A stretch of 64,000 nucleotides of DNA from Kofleriaceae bacterium. Its GTDB lineage: Bacteria; Myxococcota_A; Polyangia; Haliangiales; Haliangiaceae. Shown here piece by piece: positions 57,377 to 64,000 of this stretch; position 1 is the first letter of the stretch; each line of letters opens with the position of its first letter. The stretch lies in assembly GCA_020633495.1 (NCBI GenBank), contig JACKDR010000018.1, forward strand, positions 121,837 to 185,836. The letters run 5' to 3'. The notes beneath the pieces were generated by a model that saw only the letters and a list, made by a program, of their open reading frames with translations, did not search any database and was not told the origin of the DNA. The translations under genes were made by a program, and so were the position numbers.

Positions 57377-58684
57377 TCAACGGCGACGACGCCCGGTCCG
57401 CGTGAGGACGCCCACCAGGCCCAGAAAGCCCAGCAGGGCGACGGTGCCGGCGCCACCACCGCCGGTCGCGGCGCAGCCACCGTCCACGGCGCCGCCGTCG
57501 TCGGCCTCGCACGCGGCGGTGGCGTCGCAGGCGCCCCAGGCGGCGCCCACGCAGGCCTGGACGCCGTCGCCGCAGCAGGTCCGGACCAGCTCGTCGTCGG
57601 CGCGGCCGTCGCAGTCGCCGTCGATCCCGTCGCACAGCTCCTCGGCGCCGGGGTGGACGGTGGGATCGGCGTCGTCGCAGTCCTGGCCGGGCCCGAAGCC
57701 GTCGCCATCGGCGTCGACCGAGGGCGACGCGACCACGGTGACCTCGACCCACACGGTCTCACCGAAGGCGACGCCGTCGTGGGCGACCCGCCAGCTCGAC
57801 CGCTGCAGGCCGTCGCCGGCGGCGGACAGCGGCACCGACACCACGACCTCGGCGCCCGGCGCCGCCGCGACCGGCGCCGCCACCCCCGCGAAGTCGGGGC
57901 CGTCGACGTGGACCAGCGCGTAGCCGTCGCCCCAGGTGGTGGTGCCGGTGTTGCGCAGGCGCCAGGTCTTGACGAACGGCGTGCCGGCGACGACCTCGGT
58001 GCCGTCGGGGATCGTCACGTCGGCGACGTAGGCGGCGTCGTCGGCGAGCGGCACGGTGCCGTCGCCGCAGGTGGTGGTCGGGCGATCGACGGCCTGATCG
58101 ACCCAGAACGAGGTCGGGCCGCCGCAGTCGCCGGCGAACGGATCGTCGGCGGCGCCCGAGTAGTACGAGCCGGCCTCGTCGACGCCGACCCGGGTCTCGA
58201 AGTGCAGGTGCGGCCCGCTGGAGTTGCCGGAGGTGCCGCTCTGGCCCAGCGGATCGCCGCACGCCAGGGTCGCGCCGTCGGCGGGGATGCCGGTGCCGGC
58301 CGACAGGTGGCCGTAGATGGTCTCGTCGCCGTCGCCGTGGAACAGCGCGACCGCGTTGCCGAAGCCGCCGCCGTCGGTGCTGCCGACGTAGCCGTCGCCG
58401 TAGCCGTCGGTGCGGTGCTTCACCCAGCCGCCGGCGGCGGCGTAGACCTGGGTGTAGCGGACGACGCCGGTGTCGGTGCCCTTGTGGCCGGCGTAGGTCC
58501 AGCTGCCGCACTGCCAGTCGAGGACGCCGCCGTGGTCGTAGTAGGCGGTGACGTTGCGATCGCCGTCGGACAGGGCCCAGCGGTAGGGCTCGGCGGCGGC
58601 GTGGCGCGGCGCGACCAGCGCGACGGCGGCGGCGATCGCGGCCGCGGCGACCGTGGCCGCGGCGACCCGGCGGGCGCGGCTCAT
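57377..58684 (-). CDS. secreted M23 peptidase with Ig-like, MopE-type and MYXO-CTERM-like regions
   Basis: 435 residues from ATG 58684. The signal peptide runs AAATVAAAAIAAAVALVAP. The M23 domain (about 45-180) has the zinc motifs HKGTD and HLHF and a GNSSGPHLHFETRV block. Next is an NBR1-type Ig-like domain with GTPFVKTWRLRNTGTTTWGD. A Ca-binding motif follows, DADGDGFGPGQDCDDADPT with EELCDGIDGDCDG, of the MopE/thrombospondin-3 type. The end is a Gly-rich segment with CAATGGGGAGTVALLGFLGL and RRRR, a MYXO-CTERM-like sorting signal. It should cut peptidoglycan or another cell-wall peptide at the cell surface. ATG overlaps TGA at 58681-58684, so the upstream propeller gene is coupled to it. 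Confidence 0.88.
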   Translation of the reverse strand: MSRARRVAAATVAAAAIAAAVALVAPRHAAAEPYRWALSDGDRNVTAYYDHGGVLDWQCGSWTYAGHKGTDTGVVRYTQVYAAAGGWVKHRTDGYGDGYVGSTDGGGFGNAVALFHGDGDETIYGHLSAGTGIPADGATLACGDPLGQSGTSGNSSGPHLHFETRVGVDEAGSYYSGAADDPFAGDCGGPTSFWVDQAVDRPTTTCGDGTVPLADDAAYVADVTIPDGTEVVAGTPFVKTWRLRNTGTTTWGDGYALVHVDGPDFAGVAAPVAAAPGAEVVVSVPLSAAGDGLQRSSWRVAHDGVAFGETVWVEVTVVASPSVDADGDGFGPGQDCDDADPTVHPGAEELCDGIDGDCDGRADDELVRTCCGDGVQACVGAAWGACDATAACEADDGGAVDGGCAATGGGGAGTVALLGFLGLVGVLTRTGRRRR

Positions 58685-59663
58685 CGCGCACCTCCGCGGC
58701 CAGCGCCGCCTGCACGGCGGCGGCGTCGAGCCGGCGCGCGACGCCGTCGTCGTCGACGACGAGGACGCCGCCCGGCGTGGCCTGGGGCAGCCGGCCGGCG
58801 CCGAGCGCGGCGGCGGCGCCGCGATCGACGTCCAGCGCCCACAGCGTCGAGGCGCCGCCGTAGCGGGCGGCGTAGACCGCGATCCGGGTGCCGGGCACGA
58901 ACGCCAGCTCGCGGCCCGGCACCGGCACGAAGCCGGCGTCGACGCGGCGGCGGCCGACGTTGGTGAGCTGGCGCGCCGGCGCGCCGGCGCGCGCCAGGTA
59001 CAGCGAGGCCAGGCCGGTGCGGCCCGACACGAACAGGACGTCGTCGGAGCCGGGCACCACGAACGGCGACGAGTCGAGCGGCTGCGCGGTGACGACGCGC
59101 CGGGTGCCGCGATCGAGATCGAGCAGGACCAGCGTGCCGGTGGTGTCGGCGGCGACGTCGGCCCCCGGCGGCAGCTGGGTGAAGACGACGCGGCGACCGT
59201 CGGCGGCGACGCGCGGGTCGGCGACGTCGCGGGCGATCACGCGCTCGCGGACCGCGCCGTCGTCGTCGTCGCCGGTGCGGACGACCAGGTCGCGCGCGGT
59301 GGTGAGCAGCAGCAGGCGCGCGGCGTCGAGCCGGGCGGCGGCGCGCAGGCCGCCACGGCCGAGCGCGGAGGCGCCGCCGTCGGCGTCGAGGCGGACGGCG
59401 TCGCAGTCGCCGGCGGCGCCGGCGTGATCGCCGACCACCGCGGCGGCGTCGCACACCAGCGCGACGGCGCCGGCGAGCGAGGCCAGCCCGGGCAGGCGCG
59501 CCGCGGCCTCGAGGCGGGCCGGGGTCACCGCCGTCGGCGTCGCCGCCGCCGCGCGGCCGGCCGCCGGCGCGGGGTCAGGGTCGGGGTCGGCGACGCACGC
59601 GACCGCCGTGATCGCGACGGCGACCACGACCGCGGGCGCCAGCCAGGCGGGGATCCGGGGCAT
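58681..59663 (-). CDS. beta-propeller lipoprotein (TolB-like), probable frameshift at the 3' end
   Basis: Start ATG 59663, lipobox AVAC in PAVVVAVAITAVAC. The body of about 300 residues has TolB/WD-like repeats: RVVFTQLPPGADVA, LVLLDLDRGTRRVV, DVLFVSGRTGLASLYLA, LAFVPGTRIAVYAARYGG and STLWALDVDRGAA. This gives a six- or seven-bladed propeller, a binding scaffold. The frame has no stop in place; it reads on into the next gene. The TGA that overlaps the M23 start (58681-58683) is one frame away, so a single indel in the last 70 bp would restore a stop after VQAALAAEVR. It shares an operon with the M23 gene downstream. A possible structured leader lies at 59712-59760. Confidence 0.7.
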
Positions 59664-59785
59664 CCGGAGAGAAGGAGCAACCGGCGTGCCGTCCCATCCC
59701 CACCAGGATCCGTAGGTTTGCGGGATCACAGGGCAGAACCCCGCGGTCACTGCAACCCGCCGTGTGCGCCCGGCGGTGGGCGGCG

Positions 59786-60930
59786 TCACCTGACCGGCTG
59801 CACCCAGGCGCGGGCGCCATCGTCGCGGGTCACCACCGCGCGGACGTACGAGGTCGCGTGATCGAGCGGCCAGCGCGCCGACCGACCGTCGACCTCGCCG
59901 AGGACGCGGCCGTCGCCGACGAACGTGATCCGGTGGTCGCCGGGCTCGTCGGCCGCGACCTCGACCACCAGGGCGTCGCCGTCGACCTCGGCGCGCGCGA
60001 GCGTCACGCCGGTCGAGCTGTAGAAGCGGCCGGCGGCGAGCGCGTCGAGGATCGCCTGGGGCTCGCGGCGCGCGTGCACCATCACCCAGCCGCCGCCGGC
60101 CGGGTAGCTGCCGCCGCCGTCGTCGTCGTAGTCGTGGGCGTCGTCGGAGGCGACGCCCCACACCGTGGCGCCCGCGGTCAGCGCCGCGTCCCACAGCGCC
60201 TCCATCGACGGGTGGCGATCGTCGCCGGCGTTCCACCGGCTGAACTGGACGTTGGCGATCTCGACCAGCTTGACGCCGCGCGCCGCCAGCGCCTCGAGCA
60301 GGTCGGCGGTGAGCCCCCAGTGCCACTGCGGGTGGTTGATCTGGACCATGCCGCCGAGCACGCCGGCCTCGGCGATCGCGGCCTGGTAGCTGTCGAGGCG
60401 GCGCGGGCTGTCGCGATCGGCCCACTCGAGCTTGCCCTCGGGGCGCGCCGTGACGCCGAGCAGGTTGGCGTGGATGCGGCACTTGCCGTCGGGCTCGGGC
60501 GGCGGCGGATCGCAGACGCCCGGGTTGTAGGTCAGCTCGACGCCGCCGAGGACGATCAGGTCGTCGCCGACGTGGACCGCGACCGCGCCGGCGGTGTCGC
60601 CGTCGACGTCGGTGACCCGGTTGTGGTCGGTCAGCGCGATGAAGTCGTAGCCGTGGGCGGCGTACCAGGCGATGACCTCGGGCACCGGCTTGGTGCTGTC
60701 GCCCGACGGCGCGGCGTGGACGTGGGTCGAGCCGCGCAGCCACGGCAGGTCCTCGACGACGGCGGCGTCAGGCGCCGCGGGCGCCGCGACCGGCTCGCCG
60801 ACGCCGGCGTCGACCGGCGCCGCAGCGCGCGCAGCGACCGGCTCGCCGGGGCCGCGCGCCGCCGCGCCGGGCACGCCGCCGCGCCCACCGCGACCGCCAC
60901 CGCGACCAGCGCGGTGAGGCGCGGCGTCAC
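59786..60930 (-). CDS. PHP/CehA-type metallohydrolase lipoprotein, frameshift after lipobox
   Basis: Start GTG 60930 overlaps the sulfatase stop as GTGA and gives a lipoprotein signal (LTALVAVAVAVGAAAC). That frame fails after the lipobox, while the body runs in another frame from about 60870. One missing base in the C-run (plus-strand GGG 60869-60871) joins them as AACPGAAARGPGEPV. The body has the PHP-type metal motifs: STHVHAA (HxH), ALTDHNRVTD, GGVELTY, INHPQWHW and VASDDAHDYD. It follows the CehA/McbA family layout. The natural substrate of such envelope hydrolases is not clear. The corrected chain is about 380 residues. The propeller gene follows 122 bp later on the same strand. Confidence 0.8.
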
Positions 60931-63242
60931 GGCGCCGTGCCCCCGTCGAGCTCGCGCGCCGCGGCCTCGGTCATGTTCGAGACCACGCCCCAGCGCGCCT
61001 TGTGCCACGCCGCCCGGTTGGCGACGTACAGCCCGAGGTGATCCGTCAGGTAGCGGCGCTCGAGCGGCCGGGTCGCGGCCAGGTCGGTGCGCTCGTCGGG
61101 ATCGGCGACCATGTCGACGATCACCGGCGTCGCGGTGCGCCCGACCTTGGCCTTCCAGCGTCCCAGGCGCATCGCGAACGCGTACTCGTACTGCGACGCG
61201 ATCGACGGCCGGGCCCAGCCGCGGCCGGCGCCGGCGACCAGCGGCCGCAGCGTCTCGCCCTGCGCCTGGTCCAGCGGCGGCAGGTCGAGCGTGTCGAGCA
61301 GCGTCGGCAGGAAGTCGACGCCCTCGCTGCCCTCGTCGACGACCGCGGGCGACACCCGCGGCGGGTAGTGGACCAGGAACGGCACCCGGGTCAGCGAGCT
61401 GCGCAGCGACGCGCCGTGGCCGCAGCGATCGTCCTCGAACAGCTCCTCGCCGTGATCGGCGGTGAGGACGATCATCGTCTGGTCGGCGATGCCGAGCTTG
61501 TCGAGCGCGACCAGCAGGTCGCCGACCAGCGCGTCCTGGTAGCTGATCGCCGAGTCGTAGATCGCGCGCAGGCGCTGGATGTCGCGCGCCGGCGGCACCT
61601 TGTGGCAGCCCATCTGGCCGACGTAGATGCCGAGCTCACGCGGCGTGCCCATGCGCTGGAACGGCCCGTCGTACGGGCCGGGATCGTAGCGATCGATCCA
61701 CGGCTTGCGCGCGATCCACGGCGAGTGGGTGTCGATCGTGCCGAGGAAGAGGAAGACGTGGTCGTCGTCCTTGTGGGCGGTGAGCCGGGCGATCGCGGCG
61801 TCGACGACCGTGGCGCCGTAGATGATGCCGTTGACGACGCCCTTGTCCTGCATGAGGTTCTTGAACTCGGTGAAGCCCCGGGCGTAGCCGCCGAAGTCGC
61901 CGACGAAGCCGTTGGCGGTGACGCCGAGCGAGGTCCAGCCGGCGTCGTGCAGGACCTGGCCGACGGTGCGGGCCGACTTCGGGATGCGGAACGCCTGGTG
62001 CGGCCCGGCGGTCAGGACCTTGTGGTTGACCGGGTACAGCGAGGTGAACATCGACGAGTGCGAGGCCTGGGACTCGTTGCCGCCGACGTAGTGCTGGCGG
62101 AAGACCGCGCCGTCGGTGGCCAGGCGATCGAAGTTGGGGACCTCGGCGCGCGCGCCCGGCGTGTAGGTCGGGATGCGATCGGCGCGCAGCGCGTCCATGA
62201 CCCAGAAGACGACGTAGCGCGGCGGCGGCCCGGCGGGCGGCGGCGGCGGCGGCGGCCCGGGCAGCGTGATCCGGGCGTCGCGCACGACGCCGCCGGGGCA
62301 GTCGCGGCCGCGCAGCTCGAGGCGCACGACCTGATCGGCGAGCGGCGACAGGTCGAGGCGGGCGCCGTCGCCGGCGAGCCGGCCGCCGACCATGCGGGCG
62401 TCGCCGGCGCGGGCGGTGACCTCGACCTGGCAGGCGCCGAGGACGTCGGCGACCAGGGTCGCGGCCGGCGGCACCTGGACGTACCAGGCCAGGCCGGCGT
62501 CCTCGGTGAGCACGAAGCCGCCGGCGTCGCCGTCCCAGCGGGTCGCCGCCAGCGGATCGCCGAACGCGGGCGACACCGGGCTGGCGGTGGCGTCGTCGGG
62601 GACGTGGGCGGCGGGCGCGGTGCCCGACACCCGCAGCCAGCGCACCGCGAGGTTGTCGCCGCGGTCGGTCTCGAGCACGAGCAGGTTCTCGCCCTCGACC
62701 CAGCGGCCGGTGGCGTCGACGCTGATCACCTGCCAGCCCTCGACCAGCGCGACCCGGCCGCGCTCGCCGAGCTTGCGACCGTTGAGCTTGACGGTGAGGC
62801 GCGCGGCCTTGCCGGCGTGGACCCGCATCACCAGCGTGTGCGCCGCGGCGGCCTGCTCGCCGGTGAGCGGCAGGTCGAGCGAGGCGCCGCGCGCCGGCAC
62901 CGCGGTGCGCTCGCCGTCGACCTCGACGCCGAGCTTCCAGCGCCGGACCGGCAGGCCGAAGCGGGTGTAGCGCGCGAAGCCGGCCGAGCCGGCGTCGATC
63001 ACCAGCTCGCCGTCGACGACCCGGTGCGCCATCAGGCGGTTGGGGCCGAACGACCAGACCGCGTGCTCGACCGGCGCCGGCGGCGCGACCGCGGCGTCGA
63101 GGTCGGCGTTCGCGACGTCGTCGGCGGGGGCGTCGTCGTCGCCGGCCACGACGGCGGCGTCGCCGTCGGGCGCCGAGCTGGCGCGCTTGCCACAGCCGGC
63201 CAGGGCGACCACGGCCGCGAGCAGAGCGGTACGCGGGATCAC
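60927..63242 (-). CDS. sulfatase-superfamily hydrolase lipoprotein
   Basis: 771 residues from GTG 63242. The lipobox is ALAGC in LLAAVVALAGC. The N-terminal half (residues to about 370) is a beta-rich region with an amidohydrolase- or hydrogel-binding look, including FGPNRLMAHRVVDGELVIDA. A Pro-rich linker (PPPPPPAGPPP) precedes the alkaline-phosphatase-like domain. That domain has VMDALRADRIP, metal-binding TADHGEELFEDDRCGHG, and IDTHSPW. The usual sulfatase nucleophile box C/S-x-P-x-R is replaced by ESQASHSSMFTSLYP, so a formylglycine site is not encoded. It could instead be a phosphodiesterase or a sulfatase using Ser/Thr. Its stop overlaps the start of the PHP gene, giving tight coupling. 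Confidence 0.85.
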   Translation of the reverse strand: MIPRTALLAAVVALAGCGKRASSAPDGDAAVVAGDDDAPADDVANADLDAAVAPPAPVEHAVWSFGPNRLMAHRVVDGELVIDAGSAGFARYTRFGLPVRRWKLGVEVDGERTAVPARGASLDLPLTGEQAAAAHTLVMRVHAGKAARLTVKLNGRKLGERGRVALVEGWQVISVDATGRWVEGENLLVLETDRGDNLAVRWLRVSGTAPAAHVPDDATASPVSPAFGDPLAATRWDGDAGGFVLTEDAGLAWYVQVPPAATLVADVLGACQVEVTARAGDARMVGGRLAGDGARLDLSPLADQVVRLELRGRDCPGGVVRDARITLPGPPPPPPPAGPPPRYVVFWVMDALRADRIPTYTPGARAEVPNFDRLATDGAVFRQHYVGGNESQASHSSMFTSLYPVNHKVLTAGPHQAFRIPKSARTVGQVLHDAGWTSLGVTANGFVGDFGGYARGFTEFKNLMQDKGVVNGIIYGATVVDAAIARLTAHKDDDHVFLFLGTIDTHSPWIARKPWIDRYDPGPYDGPFQRMGTPRELGIYVGQMGCHKVPPARDIQRLRAIYDSAISYQDALVGDLLVALDKLGIADQTMIVLTADHGEELFEDDRCGHGASLRSSLTRVPFLVHYPPRVSPAVVDEGSEGVDFLPTLLDTLDLPPLDQAQGETLRPLVAGAGRGWARPSIASQYEYAFAMRLGRWKAKVGRTATPVIVDMVADPDERTDLAATRPLERRYLTDHLGLYVANRAAWHKARWGVVSNMTEAAARELDGGTAP

Positions 63243-63404
63243 CGGGACAAGATAGGCTGCCGGGGCCGTCGAGGCGAGAAAGCGTCGCCCACGCGAGGAC
63301 TGCGCCGCTGCCGGGGCCGCGCCCGGCGTGACGCACCGTTTGCGCCCGGCGCGGCGCCAGGGCCGCGCGGTCACGGTGGCCCCGGGTATGCAGTCCCTGT
63401 CGGC

Positions 63405-64000
63405 ATGCGGACCTTCGCTCTCGCGCTCCTGGCCCTGGCGGCCTGTGGCGGTGCCTCGCCAGCCCCGCCGGCACGGCCGATGGGCGCCACCGATCACCTC
63501 ATGGCGGCCGAGCAGTGCGACAAGGAGGCGGCGCGGCACGAGGAGATGGCCGCCGAGGCCAGCGCCCGCAACGACACCACCCGGCTGTGCGGCGACCGCG
63601 TCATGGCCGACCAGGTGACCTCGGGCGGCGAGCGGCTGATCCAGGTGTCGCCGTGCTGGACCGCCGAGGGCGACACCGTGACCCGGCACAAGGCCGAGGC
63701 CGACCGGCTGCACCTCGACGCCGAGATGCACCGCGCCCACGCCCGCCAGCTGCTCGACGCCGAGGCGGCGTCGTGTGCGCAGATGCCCGCCGAGGAGCTG
63801 ACCCACACGCCGTTCGCGCACCGCGAGGACATCGCCAACGTCGCCGCCGAGCTCGACGGCGATCACGTGGTCGGCGCGCGGATCACGTTCCGCACCGTGC
63901 CCGGCCTCACCGGTGACTGGCTGCGCCAGGCGATCTCGTGCCACCAGGCCCGCGCCGCGGCGCTGGGCTGGGACACGACGTACATGGGCTACGACCCCGC
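63405..64000 (+). CDS. exported lipoprotein of unknown function, cut by right edge
   Basis: Start ATG 63405; the frame stays open to the last base, so the 3' part lies outside. The lipoprotein signal has LALLALAAC. The mature part is rich in Glu/Ala/Asp/His, with helices such as EQCDKEAARHEEMAAEASA and DAEMHRAHARQLLDAEAASC. It contains several Cys residues and no known domain. The gap from the sulfatase gene (63243-63404) contains a direct repeat of GCTGCCGGGGCCG and no gene. It is divergent from that gene. Confidence 0.7.
   Translation, partial: MRTFALALLALAACGGASPAPPARPMGATDHLMAAEQCDKEAARHEEMAAEASARNDTTRLCGDRVMADQVTSGGERLIQVSPCWTAEGDTVTRHKAEADRLHLDAEMHRAHARQLLDAEAASCAQMPAEELTHTPFAHREDIANVAAELDGDHVVGARITFRTVPGLTGDWLRQAISCHQARAAALGWDTTYMGYDP

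Noticed and set aside
59690..59785. c-di-GMP or other riboswitch upstream of the propeller gene
   Set aside because: The conserved core words of known riboswitches are absent; only generic stems are seen.

Overview
The window is about 75% GC, densely coding, and reads like the chromosome of a myxobacterium-type bacterium (Myxococcota, probably near Haliangium/Kofleriaceae). The signs are many lipoproteins with Ser/Thr-protein kinases, a FHA-sigma54 activator, PEGA, TPR and AgmX-type proteins, a secreted protein with a MopE-like calcium motif and MYXO-CTERM-like tail, and DUF222-HNH genes. This assignment is inference from gene content. No rRNA, tRNA, CRISPR, integrase or transposase was seen.

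Layout. 1-1514: the end of an M23 peptidase and a repeat island. 1515-11893: a VIT/VWA surface protein divergent from an alpha-2-macroglobulin (intact CLEQ thioester) and PbpC. 11991-13862: copy 1 of a DUF222-HNH repeat element. 13876-16624: an FAD oxidoreductase, a PEGA protein and a small protein. 16710-24264: a translationally coupled minus-strand operon of Ser/Thr kinase-STAND ATPase, giant TPR protein and TPR lipoprotein. 24323-29126: a dienoyl-CoA isomerase-like crotonase, a metalloprotease-YkgJ fusion, two exported proteins, and a FHA-sigma54 activator behind a tandem operator. 29111-32621: an nfeD-flotillin-flotillin operon. 32755-44907: housekeeping genes (SDR, thiol lipoprotein, 5'-3' exonuclease, panD, quinone oxidoreductase) mixed with envelope lipoproteins, including two tandem FecR/AgmX-type paralogs.

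44940-48972: a cluster of small c-type cytochrome-like lipoproteins interrupted by copy 2 of the DUF222-HNH element, next to a striking poly-G/minisatellite tract. 48983-55502: a broken FGGY sugar kinase, an AcpH-like protein, a rhodanese lipoprotein, a GalE-like epimerase, uridine kinase and a second Ser/Thr kinase. 55779-64000: a pseudo-receiver LuxR regulator, a TIGR04255-like protein, and a minus-strand run of sulfatase-like hydrolase, PHP-type hydrolase, beta-propeller lipoprotein and M23 peptidase, then a lipoprotein cut by the right edge.

The most unusual material is the pair of inverted DUF222-HNH elements, about 1.9 and 2.1 kb. Their sharp shared ends, conserved leader hairpin and shared palindrome link them to the repeat island at the left end.

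A caution for any user: at least a dozen genes show what looks like a single-base frameshift in a short G/C run, often with the signal peptide in one frame and the body in the next. Assembly indels are the simplest explanation, so broken genes here should not be taken as true pseudogenes without checking reads.
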